Translations under genes and position numbers: made by a program
The notes under the pieces: generated by a model
The model's input: only the letters and a program-made list of their open reading frames with translations
Database searches by the model: none
What the model was told of the DNA's origin: nothing
Part shown: one piece after another, positions 1 to 10,800 of the stretch
Layout: every line of letters begins with the position of its first letter
How positions within the stretch are numbered: position 1 is the stretch's first letter
From: Mesotaenium endlicherianum
Taxonomy: Eukaryota; Streptophyta; Zygnematophyceae; Zygnematales; Mesotaeniaceae
Assembly (NCBI GenBank): GCA_009602735.1
Contig: WELA01009633.1
Span: 34,220 to 55,706 of the forward strand
Direction: 5' to 3'
Length of the DNA: 21,487 nucleotides

Positions 1-77
1 TCCCCCCTCCCTCTCTCCCCCCTCCCTCCGGCCCCACACGCACGAACAGAGAAATACGCGAATGCTGCGACAAGCAC

Positions 78-3000
78 CTGCCAGAGAAGGGCGGCGGAGA
101 AGCTGGAGCCGCAGAGGATGTGGGAGCCTTCCGCGTTCATCTTCGCCTGCATGCAACGCGCTCTGCTTCAGTCAATATAGCAGCCCAACCGCTGAAAGCA
201 ATCTGCGACGAGACAAGTTTAAACACCAGGCATTATAGCAGCCCAGCGCGCTCAATTGATCTGCAGCAAGACGGGTTCCAAACGCCAGGCAGTATAGCAG
301 CCCAGCGCTCAATTGATGTGCAGTGAGACGGGTTAAAGACGCTCGATCACGGTGCACACACGCGCACTTCATCCCGCGAGAGGCTCCAGCTTGAAAATGG
401 CTGTCATTTGAGAAAGTCTGCCATGCGCCTCGTATTTCCGGTTGTGCTTAAGCAAGAACAGAAGCACGGTTGCTTCGTTGGACTTATTAAGAAATTAAAA
501 AAAAAAAGTGCACAGACAACCTTTGCGGCAGGCACTGAACAACGTGCCAGTGCGCACGAGTAAGTGGGTGTTTGTTTATGTAAAGGGGGAGGGGGAAAAA
601 TGGGTTGGTGCGTGTGTTTTGTGAGTGTGTTTTGTGAGTGTGTTTTGCACGCGTGTGTGTGTGTATGTGTGCGCGTGCGTACATTACTAGAGAGTATGTG
701 TCATTTTTGTGCGCGTATCTAGGTGTACTCATATGCATGCGCGCTTACCATATAAACTTTAAAGCTGACATTTGTCAGCCACTGGACACACACATTTTTT
801 AGTCGAGAGGGAACGGAGAGCGTAGCGGGCTGGGCCCTGGGGGCGTGTGCAACAAACCTTCACGTAGAAGGAGGACAGGTGGCCGCCCACGAACGTCGCT
901 GTGGGGCCCGCCTCCGGCCTGAGGGGGTCGTACATGTACATCCTGCAAGGGTGCAATTTGGGGAGGGTACCCAGAGATAGAGGATAAGACAAGAGACACC
1001 CGCGTGCGCGTGCACGTGCACGTCAGAAACTATCGCTTCTTGAGGGCCTTGCAACGCCAGCCTCGCACGTCTGTGTGACTGGTCGGGAGGAAGACAACGT
1101 CAAGAGGCAAGGGGCATGTACGACATGCACGTGGACATACGTGCTCGCGTGCAAGTTGCAGGCTTGAGGTTTACTTTGAGAGACTTTGCTGACTAGGGGG
1201 GATGAAACGATGGGGCGGAAGTTCAGTGAAGCGGGTGGCAGAAAGGTTGCGGGCGGCAGAGAGTGCACACCTGCCGTCTGTGCAGGAGGCCACCAGTTTT
1301 GTGCCGCCCGCGTCTTGGGAGAGGCTCGAGATCCCGAACGAGCGGCCCTGATCACGCGACACGTGCATCACGAAGCAGGAAAGGGGGAGCATATCAATTC
1401 TTCTCTTACTCTTCTTTGCACCTGCCTCTGCACCTGCCCCTGGAGGCATGAACCACGTGCGGTTCACAAGAGCGCGAGTGTGAATGGTGCATACGGGCTT
1501 TGAGAGACTTGGATGAAGCTCTTCTGGTAGGCTCATAACTGTGCAGCAGGCCATAATATGTGTTGCTAGGAAGGGGTCAAGCACACCACCTAAGATACGA
1601 CACTACTTTCGCCTATCACCCACACACCCACACACACACACACACACACAAAAACACGCATGCACCACGCACACCGCACACACCCACGCACATCTACACA
1701 CACCGCGCACACACCCACACAAACAAACACGCAAACGCTGCAGATGCACACATACACACACGCACACAGACACGCACACATCCACGCACGCCTCGCGCCT
1801 CACGCAGAGCGGAAGGGAGATAGAAAGATATGTACCTGGGGTGTAAGCAGGGCATCGGCATCAATGTGGTGGGGGGACGCGAAGGCAACAGGTGCCAGCA
1901 GCTTCCGCACGTCCCACAGCTTCACCACCCTGTCGGTAGCGCCAGCTGTCGCCACCAGCTTCCCGTCCGCTAGGTGCAGCACGGCTGTCACGCTGTGCTG
2001 CTGCTCCCCCTGCGCCACGCGCACACGCGGGGGAGTCGTGTGCTCAGACGCGGTGATGACCGTTTCTTGAAGGGCTTTACTCAAAAAAAAAAAATTTGGA
2101 GTCTTGCATGCAGGGTTTTGGATGGTCATCGTGATAAAAATTCAAGAGTTGGGGGCTGTATGTTCTGGTTCATTGCAGCCCACGGTGCGCTTTCCAGGGC
2201 AGATGGAGAGCCATAGCGGCGTGAGGCTGGTCCTCAGACTTCTGATGTCTTGCTCCTGTCGACGCACATATATCGGCAAATTTATTTCTTATGCATATTC
2301 TAGCACTTTTTCACCCGGATGTTCATACCCCCAGAACGAATGTTGTGCATGTGATGTGCGTCTATAAATGTAGCTACATGCATATACACGGCGGTATGAT
2401 ACATGTTTACATCTATACAAAGACATGTACACATATTACATGTATGCGTACGTACATGTAAATACGTATATATAAAGAGACAGAGCATAAGAGGAATATT
2501 CATACGCGTGAGTTGGCGTCCTCTCGACGAGTACGTGACCCGAATTTTGACAGACCATGGGAAGCAACCGTACCTTCAGATTGGTGCGCCGGTTTGACTT
2601 TGCTGTTGACTTTGACTTTGACTTGTTTGCAGGCATGTGCGCATTTGTCATCTCTCCACATGGCCTGTTCCCACAAGATAGCAACAAGTCGGGCTCATGG
2701 ACTTCCAAGTTGCACTTGCTCAAAATATTTTCAGTCATGAGTACCATTGCTCGTGTGTCTTTGTCTATTACATACACGTTTTATAAACAAACATCTTCAC
2801 TGAAAGCCTCAACCCCTAACCCCAATCCTATTCCCAACCCCTGCCCTAACCTGAACATACTCAGCTCTTGGGGAGCAAGCAAGTGCCTGTTCCACGCCGC
2901 ACGTACCTGACAGAGGACGCTCTGTGGAGGGCCCCAGAGGTGCCAGGTGTCGTGCTGTGGCTTGTCGACGGAGCCCTCACATCCCAGAACAGGACCTTGC

Positions 3001-3410
3001 TGTCGCGGCCTCCAGAGACTAGGCAATCTGAAGCAAGCACACACGCGCCTCTCAGGTTCAGTCGGCCCAAAGACGTGGGAGGTGGGCTTCAAGAGGGACT
3101 TGATGGGCTCCCAGAGGCTCAGCAAGGACTTAGGGGTGGAGGGACTACTTGATAGACACTTCATAGACAGCCTCAGGTTCGGGGCTCAGAGGTGGGGGAG
3201 AATTCATGGGCAGCCCCATGTTGAGTGCTTAGAGGCGGAGCATGGCAGAGCACATGATACCTTCTTTGACATTATTCCTCTTTGGAACCCGAAGATTAGG
3301 TGTTCGAATTCGTATTGTGGTGACAAGGATCCATACACGCATACAGGCATATGCAATACACCTTTCACTTTTAGCCGACACTTTTCATGTAGGTCATATA
3401 CATGCATAGG

Positions 3411-3445
<35 letters not shown>

Positions 3446-5432
3446 CATCCAGTGCAAGTAGAACCGTAACTCAAAGTGTCATTTGGTCAATACTACAGCT
3501 GGGATTCTGCGAGTGCCATACTTAAGATGCCCATCGCGACGTACCCGAGGAGAAGGGGTGGGGAGATATCGATTTCACGCTTCCAGAATGCCCCTCCAGT
3601 ATTGCGACACGTGTCTTTGTTTCAGGGCACCACATTGATACCTGCATCCTCGTCCACACACATGATCGCTATCAGTAACAAGAAAAGTATGACAGCTGCC
3701 ATGATATAGAGGTATCTTTTGCATGATATAGAGTAATTTTTTGCAAGTCATGGAGTCAAATTGTCCATATCTTTACACCTCATGAGATATGATGCCGGAA
3801 AATCTGATCTCAGCTGGAATTTAGGATGGATAATGTTCAATCACCGTTTTGTCGCCAGAAGCCGTGTACAAGAACTGGTCGCTCTGCAGGACAAACAAGA
3901 ATCATGAAATTACAGAACTGTTAGTTGATACAGAGTCATATGTATGTAATCAGATGAGAAGGCAAAACCGAATGCATTATCGATGAAGAAGCAGAGACAT
4001 ATTCTAGAACTTTTGATCTGCGAGCATAAAGCTGGCATGATATTACAGACGTCAAGGGATCTGGGGGCAATAATTGTGTCAGGCTCGATAGCAGATGCCT
4101 TCAGGTGCGGGAGGAACTCTGGCTTACGGAGGACCATGCAATGTCGAAGATGGCATTCTTGTGTGCCTCCCATTGCGTGCCAGGTGGAGAGCCTGCAGGT
4201 CGCACACTGCCACATGTCAGGGGAGCCTGAGCAAAGGCAGAATGATCGAAGGTGCCAGATTGTCTGTCATGTATATAGGGAAGCATGCCCCATCTTTATT
4301 GTAGAACTAGTCTGAAGGCACTAAAAGAGGGCCATGTTAAGAACAGTCTTAGGCTGAAGCATTAGGTTAATGTCCAGTGACGTGATTGCCCCCGTGCGAG
4401 GTTACTGCATAAGAGAAACTGGAACCAAAGCATGCAGAAAAACTAAAAGCGATGGCAGAAGCTCAGGAAGGATAGCACAGGAATTTGAGTTACAGGTTGC
4501 AAGAGTGGTGGCTACTTGGCGGCATAAAGAGACGCCAAATGGCTTCCAGACACATAACCTGGCCTTACAGACAGCTGACCAATGCCACGCAAAGCATTCA
4601 AATGGCTGTGGGAGGAGGAAAGTACCTGGAAGTCTGCCATCTGGCAGATTCTTGGCCCTTGTGTTGTGCAGAGCAACGAACCCCTCCTCGTCAGCGACTG
4701 CAAGCAGATGCCCCCCTTCTGCAGACTGCAGCAGGTTTTGACAGAGGGGGGGCATCAGAATACCTAGTGCAGGAGTTGTACGAAAACCTATATACAAACC
4801 TAGAACTCTATCTCATGAATATTTGTTATTCAAAAAACAAACGAACGGATTGTGCAAATGCGAAGTTGTTCATACAAAGAGAGAAGGGTTGTGTGTATGT
4901 ATACAACATACACATGCAAATATCCATACAAATTCGAGGTGACATGAAGCGTGGGGTCTACACAGGTTTGATAAACTAGGGTAGCGATGCACATCCATTA
5001 AAGTGGATATCGGCTTGTGCCTGTCCTGAGGAGCTCGATTGAGTCAAAATTCTTATTTTGCAGATGGCCTGTGAAGAAGTATACAAGAATGTGAGCACAA
5101 AATTTTTCGTCCTTATTTGGTCACTTTCCCTTTTAACATCAAACTGCATGCAGTAAGCTGCTCACCTTGCTGAAGGCCAGAGCCAAGGGCAAATGGCAAT
5201 TTCCCGCATGTCCTACAGGGAGGTTGACTGCACTCCTTAGATTCCATGCCTCATTCTCTTCCAGACCCTCTGTCAGGGCAGCCAAGTGGCCTGCATGTGG
5301 CCTTGCATACACTGCAAGAGCACGCCGCCACAGGGCCATGTCAAGAGCATGCAAATAATTGGTATCTAGCTCCCTTCGACACAACTCATTCTGCTGCTTA
5401 CTTGCCGATGAAATAGGAAGATGGCATACCAT
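78..5432 (-). CDS. DTL: CDT2/DTL-like WD40 protein, CRL4 ubiquitin ligase substrate receptor (3' end off window)
   Basis: Ten exons chain in phase on the minus strand: 5432-5166, 4725-4626, 4192-4128, 3883-3845, 3641-3545, 3027-2907, 2079-1836, 1347-1271, 942-858 and 146-78, giving 388 residues before the gene leaves the window. All introns are GT...AG. Six WD40 blades are visible. Landmarks are HLLAVADEEGFV (blade 1), EAHKNAIFDIAW (2), LEGHSGSVKSIS with SGGRDSKVLFWDVR (3), VATAGATDRVVKLWDVR (4), SLSQDAGGTKLVASCTDG (5) and GSHILCGSS ending in LLWQ (6). Two WDxR boxes (residues about 204-207 and 285-288) are the DDB1-binding motif of CUL4 receptors. Known family role: PCNA-coupled destruction of CDT1 and other S-phase substrates in the nucleus. 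The blade order and wording match CDT2 better than other WD40 families. The first ATG (5432) follows an in-frame stop at 5442-5444; a later in-frame Met is possible. The exon 7 acceptor (T-rich, ending GAG) was chosen by phase and is the least certain junction. Confidence 0.92.
147..857 (-). other. CDT2 intron 9 with a 58-bp tandem repeat and GT-rich tract
   Basis: No coding sequence seen. From about 176 to 350 a unit of 58-59 bp beginning TATAGCAGCCCA occurs three times (starts at 176, 234 and 293), decaying from left to right. From about 598 to 700 the plus strand is GT-rich, with three copies of GTGTGTTTTGTGA-like sequence. Confidence 0.75.
176..350. repeat. Three-copy tandem repeat, 58-59 bp unit
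   Basis: Each copy starts TATAGCAGCCCA and contains a CTGCRNNRAGAC-like core followed by a CCAGGCA-like end. Copies start at 176, 234 and 293. It lies inside CDT2 intron 9. I do not recognise it as a named element. Confidence 0.75.
1617..1795. repeat. Imperfect (CA)n microsatellite
   Basis: Long CA-rich run on the plus strand interrupted by CG, CC and A-runs. It lies in CDT2 intron 7 (1348-1835), so the pre-mRNA carries a UG tract. It generates several meaningless open frames on both strands. Confidence 0.9.
2080..2906 (-). other. CDT2 intron 6 with a TTTGAC cluster and degenerate CCCTAA sequence
   Basis: No coding sequence seen. Four TTTGAC/TTGAC cores lie at 2593-2622, three of them head-to-tail at a 6-bp period. 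From about 2810 to 2850 there is degenerate CCCTAAC/CCCAAC sequence resembling the plant telomere motif. The 3' end of this intron, next to exon 7, is a 12-base U tract in the transcript. Confidence 0.6.
3412..3444. repeat. Perfect (TG)n microsatellite
   Basis: Uninterrupted TG dinucleotides, about 16 copies, inside CDT2 intron 5 (3028-3544). No other feature was recognised in that intron. Confidence 0.95.
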
Positions 5433-5527
5433 TAGAGTGCGTCATACACACCTATACTCAAGGCTACCGCTCTTTTCTCATCATTCTTCTTCAGGCAAAC
5501 AACCTCTTTGTTGAGCTTAGCAGTCAT
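5432..5527 (-). other. Upstream ORF of 31 codons overlapping the CDT2 start (or an unrecognised first exon)
   Basis: An ATG at 5527-5525 opens a 31-codon frame beginning MTAKLNKEVV and ending at TAA (5434-5432). The last base of this stop is the first base of the proposed CDT2 ATG (TAATG). It may be a translated uORF that controls CDT2 by reinitiation. Alternatively it could be coding sequence spliced into the next exon, as a possible GT donor lies inside it, but the intron would then be about 60 nt, far shorter than the others. Chance is also possible at this length. Confidence 0.3.
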
Positions 5528-6425
5528 ATTAGAAGCTCTATGCGATACCTTTCTGACAAGTTTCTTAGATATGCATCTCAGAATACAACATTATATAGAA
5601 CAAGGTTGAGTATATTGTGTCAACTTTATTACACTTCTCCTCCTGTAACAACCAAGTACAAGACTTAGTGCCTTTCACTTGAGCGCGGAGAAAATTTTAA
5701 GCCTTACGTGCAAATGCTTAAGTTGAACATACCCTGTTGACCACACGGTCACCTGAGGGTGTGAACGTCGTCATGCATATACCCTCTGCTTAGCGGATTG
5801 GTAATTAAGGGCTTTAGATTTCTCATGAGGTTCTAGTTGAGAAGGACTAGAAAGTCTGCCTCAACATGGACAGTTTAGAAGGACGCGATGAAAGTGAATA
5901 AAGCTGTACTCGGGACGAATATGTATGAAAGAGCTCGTACCTCTGCTACCGTGGAGTTCTCTCGCCATCACATTGGAAAGAAAGTGTCCCCTCATCCTCA
6001 CGGTTCCCATACGACTAGTTGCAGAGTTTATTGTATAGTTTACGCTTGTCTCCTCAAGGTAATGCGCATCTTATAGTCTTTGCAGAAAAAGAATTTGTTT
6101 ATCTTAACTTCAATCAGAATTTTCTCATCATGACTTTTACTGCCTGTAGGCTGACTTCAGTGTCCCCTGCTTCTCCCACCTAAGCCATCATGTTTGACCG
6201 TACTTAGCTTCCAAGAAGCTGCATCGCTTTCGATTTTGATTGCGCTACACTTAACAATTGAAGCACTTCAAGCGGGCCACTAAGATTCCCAGTACTCGTC
6301 TTCTAAAGTTTGTGCAGCTAGTAGTTTGCTGGTCGCAGCTGGTAGAGATGTATTCCAGCAAGCACTTCAGAGTTCAGACCTTCCACAAATGTTTTAGTAG
6401 TGGCGAAGCTTTTCAATTTGTAATG

Positions 6426-6447
6426 TTTCGCGCGCGCCGTTTCGCGC
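6426..6447. promoter_or_regulatory. Paired E2F-type sites upstream of CDT2
   Basis: TTTCGCGC occurs exactly at 6426-6433 and 6440-6447, 14 bp apart start to start. It fits the E2F/DP consensus TTTSSCGC. The pair lies about 1.0 kb upstream of the CDT2 ATG. CDT2 acts in S phase, so control by E2F is plausible but is inference here. Confidence 0.45.
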
Positions 6448-6488
6448 AATTATGAAGTTCGGCGTCAGTCAATCGGGGTTCTATGAGA

Positions 6489-6506
6489 CCCGCCACGTCC
6501 CGCCAC
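6489..6506. promoter_or_regulatory. Doubled CCCGCCAC element
   Basis: CCCGCCAC at 6489-6496 and again at 6499-6506, a 10-bp period, about 45 bp from the E2F-type pair. The CCCGCC core resembles a weaker E2F or GC-box site. No function is shown by the sequence. Confidence 0.3.
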
Positions 6507-6530
6507 ACATCGCCCCAATGGGTGGGTGAA

Positions 6531-6570
6531 TCAAACCAAGTCAAAGAAAGTCAAAACAAGTCAAAGCTTA
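6531..6570. repeat. Four-copy 10-bp repeat TCAAANNAAG
   Basis: Four units starting TCAAA lie at exact 10-bp spacing; the first three end in AAG. The reverse strand reads TTTGACTT, containing the TTGAC core of plant WRKY-bound W-boxes. It sits about 1.1 kb upstream of CDT2. It could be regulatory or simple repeat decay. Confidence 0.6.
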
Positions 6571-6609
6571 AATAAGCGTTACATCCAGCAGGGTCCATAT
6601 AGGGTCTAT

Positions 6610-6635
6610 GGTGCCCTATAGTCTCATAGGGCACC
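6610..6635. repeat. Inverted repeat, 10-bp perfect arms, 6-nt loop
   Basis: GGTGCCCTAT at 6610-6619 pairs with ATAGGGCACC at 6626-6635 across the loop AGTCTC. It could form a hairpin on either strand. There is no T-run beside it, and in a nuclear genome it would not be an intrinsic terminator. Confidence 0.7.
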
Positions 6636-6904
6636 CAATTTGACGCAATTGGCCAAAAGCATCCAGTGCCTTAAAGTGCCCGCTCAAAAGTGCCCTTGCA
6701 GGTCAACTCATATTTAGCAATGTCTGATGTCGTCGGGATGCCGAATATTAGGACCGTGTTAGCGACAAATAGCAACGAGAGTCATTATGTCGCGTAACTC
6801 TTCAATGACGTTGGAAGATGCTTAAGTAACTTCCACCAAGAAGGTTTATTTATTCTATATCAAAATGTAATCGTTACAACGATACATGCATGAATGCGCG
6901 TGCA

Positions 6905-6926
6905 TGTGTGTGTGTGTGTGTGTGTG
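6905..6926. repeat. (TG)11 microsatellite
   Basis: Uninterrupted TG dinucleotides in the intergenic region, 3' of the kinase gene. Confidence 0.9.
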
Positions 6927-7836
6927 CACAAGCTTAAACTTCTCGTAACTTTGGCTTGTTATGACTGCAAGGTAAGCAACAACTTTTACTATAAGCAATA
7001 TATGGTACACAACGATGTGTGCATGGAAAGGTCAAGGTTGCTATATGAGCAGATGTTATCTTTTGACTTTGAGAATGTGATCTCCATTAAGTAGCACATC
7101 TCAATCTCTTTAAAAGCTTGCATGAAATATCGACCCTGTACTTTGACCTAGCACATTTCTCATGCACGATTGAAGCTATATACATGCATGCCAGAAGTCG
7201 AAAGACCCCATATGCATCACTTCTTTCCATATTTGTGTAGTTGATGAAGTACTTCAATGTTTCATGTCTATTATTTAACAATACATATTCAAATCTTATG
7301 GTATGCATTTGCTTACATCTATCCATATGTAACTTGCAAGTCTGTTGCACATTTCAACACTTACTCCTGTCGGATGGGCAGATATCTCCCAATGGCCCAC
7401 ATATTTGCTAAGATGCCTCATGTCAAACAAGTTCAACTAAACATTACCTCAATTACAAGCAGTCACATCACACCCTCTAGTTAAATATACAAACACTCTT
7501 TTCCCAAAACCAATGGGTTAGCAAAATTCAGTGATTCTCTACCATAACATCTCAATAACTTCCTGCTATCAGCGTAATAAGGACCTATAACACCTTAGAT
7601 AAATCATAAATACCAATTCAGCCATGCCAAAACAAAAAACCCCCTCATCTCCCACATAAAACACAACCTCTACTCCACCAAGACCCGCCTGGGGGGGCTG
7701 TACACTGCCGCACCTGCACCCATCTGTGAACACAACGAGGGCCATCGATTGCAGCGCATTATTCAGAAAACCCTATCCTCCTTGTCCTTGGCGATGCATA
7801 CACTACAGGCTACAGCCATGTTGCGCGATGACGAGC

Positions 7837-10800
7837 CTAAGACAGCCGGAGAGTCATCTCCTGCTGCAGGGCCTTCCTCTGGGCCCCGTCGATGAGCCCT
7901 GTGCTGACAGCGTGCTCCAGGACCTCGCCGACGACAGCTGCGGCGTGGCCCATGGGCTCCCCCGTCGACTTCCTCAGCATGAACACCTGCGCATGCAACA
8001 CCATGTAGCACCATATACACGGCATAAGGTACGGGCAAAGAGAGCTCCCCCGCAGACCCGGGTATAGTGGGCTACCCTGCGGACTTCCTTGGCATCAACA
8101 CTTGCCAAGGATGAGACCAAAGGGTGCGGAGTACAGGCCACAGAGGACATGCCACAGGGCAAAGGACGTAGGTCACAGGAGACAGGGCACAGGCCACAGG
8201 AGGGTCACAGGAGACAGGGCACAGGGCACAGGACGCAGGCGACAGGGCAGGGGAGCGGCCACAGGGGACAGGCCACAGGGCACATGGGACGGGCCACAGG
8301 GCACAGGGCACGGGCCAAGGACAGGCCGCAGGACACAGCACGCAGGCCACAGGGTACAGGGCACAGGCCACAGGGAAGAGCGCGCACCTGGCTGTGATGG
8401 CGCACTTGGATGCAGCAGGGCTTCTGCACCCACGGCTCGCCGTCCACCTGCAGTGGGAACGACGCCATGGTCTGGATGCGCACGCCCCTGCCCTGCCCCA
8501 GCCGCACCGCCCGCGACAACCCCACCTGCAGCAGCCCCCCCCGGACGCACGCCAGCTAGTGTTGTGAGTATGCGGGGATTCGTATGTGTGCGTGCGTGCG
8601 GGTGGGCGGGTGTGAGAGTGCGCGTGCGCACGCGCGCGTGTACGCTCGTCACTGCCAGCGCTTTTAACTCGCTCAAAGTGTGCCCCCCGGGCTCAGCACA
8701 GCGCAGCTGTAGGAGGCAGAGGAAGGACAGAGAACGAAGAAGCGGAGGAGACGCTCGGAAGAGCCTCGGCCAGTTCCTGTTCAGCTGCATCGTTCTTGAC
8801 GTCGCAAACGGGCAGCAGCACCCCTAGTAGGAAGCACAAAAGCACTGGTCTAACACTCAACACAGCCACCTGCCACCTGTCCCGTGCACGTCCCTCCAGA
8901 AGCTACGGCGTGCTCATTCACGCAAAGGGGCGGGAACAGCCACTTTTTTTTTTTGATTCCGGGTAGAAAGCCCCCCCCCCAAGCCCCAAGAGAGAACAAG
9001 AAACATCCAGCTCATAGAGCTGCGCCGTAGTAGCGCCGCTGCGTCGAGTTTGGGAGCGTCTCAGGTTCCGACCTGCAGCTGGCCAAGGTGCAGCGCCCCG
9101 CGGATGCCCACCACCTCCACCTGGCGGTCGTGCATGGACTGCAGCCCGAACTTGTCCTCGTGCTCCTCGCCGTTCTGCCACAGCTCCACGCCGCCCATGT
9201 AGCTCCCGATGTTGAGCACGATCACGCCCTCGATGCCCTGCCGCACGCAAGAAGGGGGCTCCAAGAAAAGAGAGAACAGAGAAGGCGCGTCAAGAAGGGG
9301 ACAGCAGAGGAGGCGTCTCAAGAGGGAGAGAACAGAGAAGAGTAAGCCGAGGCGAGCACACCGGCGGATCGTAAGACGCCAGCTTGTTGAGGAGCACTAT
9401 GTGCAGGATCACTAGTGCAGAGTCACCAGTGAGGAGCCAGCTGAGGGGGGCCAGCCTACTGCGAGGAGCTGCCAGTGAGAAGCCAGCCAAGTGTGAAGAG
9501 CCACCAGTGAGGAGCCACCTGTGAGGCACCTGTGAGCAGCCGCATATGGAGCCACCTGTGACCAGCTGCCCGCACACTTGTAAGGAGCCAACCTATGAGG
9601 GGCCGCCTGAGGAGCCACTGGGCGGGGTCTACCACTGAGGGGTAAAGGAGGAGCAAAATCCTGCGCCGCCTGTGCATCCCTTCATACAGGTGCAGTGACG
9701 AGAGGGATCCTGCAGGCACAGGAGAAGCTGTGCATACCTCCACGACCAGAAGAACCACAGGCCACCCAGTCACTCAGCTTGAGGGCTTTGCTTCTCCACG
9801 CCTGATGTCGTAATTAGAGCGTTATTTGCACGCACACGCGCGTGCCCCCCAACGAGCAATTCCCACTGCATTACCTTGAAGGGCAGACACCCTGCACCTC
9901 ACCTTCCCTGTCAGTCTGAACAAGAATTTCCCAGAATTTACACTTACGCCAGGGGCCAACATGGGGGGGAGGGGGCAAGCCCACACACACACACACGCAT
10001 ACGCACACACGTGTGAGGGGCACGCGTGCGCACCTCGGGGATCTCAACGCTCTGGCCGTCGATCTGGAGGCGGATCTGCCACGGCAGGTCGTCGCAGGAG
10101 CGGTCGACAAAGTCCTTGGCGCCCTCCTTGGCGTACAGCATCTTGTTCATGAACTGCACGCACGCACGCACACGCACACGCCCACGCACGCACATGCACG
10201 GACACACGCACGCACGCACGCGCACACACACACACACACACGCACACACACGCACGTGCACAGACGCACAGACACACACGCACGCGCCCACATAGACGTG
10301 CATGAATCGATAGGTATTATTCAACTGCGGACCACCGATGATGCACGCTTACCAGGGCAGGAAGGGGTTGCGCACCATCTCGAAGATAGATGGATACTGA
10401 TGATGCTCGCAACCGCCCACGCATGCACATGCAGCACAAGGGTTGCTAACTTACCAATGAGACACACGCAACCACTTCAACTACGATGGCATGCAAGATA
10501 CGAGATGGCGAGCAGACACACACGCGAGCGTACTCACACACAGGCACACGCACATGCACACACGCGTCTCTCCCTCCGTCTCCCTCCGTCTCTCCCTCCT
10601 CTCTCCCTCCGTCTCTCTATCCCTCCCTCCCTCCCTCCCAACGCCCACCCACCTGATTGTAGAACATCTCCGGGTTCTCCTCGCGCTGTCGGTGGATCTC
10701 CAGCGCCACCTTGGCATCGCAACCAACACCTGGCGCACGCGCCCCCCCCACCGGTTGGCACACAGGCAAAATCGATAAGCTGAGTCAGGATTCAAGATAA

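Larger units (their letters stand above)
5433..7836. other. Intergenic region between CDT2 and the diacylglycerol kinase gene
   Basis: Both neighbours are on the minus strand, so the left part is the upstream region of CDT2 and the right part the 3' flank of the kinase gene. It is visibly AT-richer than the kinase introns. It holds paired E2F-type sites (6426-6447), a doubled CCCGCCAC (6489-6506), a four-copy TCAAA repeat (6531-6570), a hairpin (6610-6635) and a TG microsatellite (6905-6926). The open frames in 6250-7500 are short and match nothing I recognise. I could not place a polyadenylation signal with confidence. Confidence 0.6.

Noticed and set aside
1541-2070. Plus-strand open frames of 101-136 codons
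   Set aside because: Made of CA microsatellite and antisense to CDT2 exon 7.
3635-3712. 26-codon minus-strand frame beginning MAAVILFLLL, signal-peptide-like
   Set aside because: Very short and overlaps the CDT2 exon 5 acceptor in another frame; hydrophobic start probably by chance.
6425-6840. Region considered as a MITE or other mobile element
   Set aside because: Several short repeats and a hairpin are present but I found no convincing terminal inverted repeats with target-site duplication.
7087-7484. Open frames of 75-87 codons on both strands in the intergenic region
   Set aside because: No recognised domain, AT-rich composition, no splice partners or conserved motifs visible.
8130-8378. 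Regular short repeats considered as a CRISPR array
   Set aside because: Units are about 7 bp without unique spacers, inside a eukaryotic intron.
8102-8827. Plus-strand open frame of 241 codons
   Set aside because: It reads antisense through kinase exon 8 and the CACAGGG minisatellite; composition is repeat-driven and the minus-strand exon is clearly the real coding sequence.
10013-10783. Plus-strand open frame of 256 codons rich in His-Thr
   Set aside because: Translation of CA repeats antisense to kinase exons 5 and 6.
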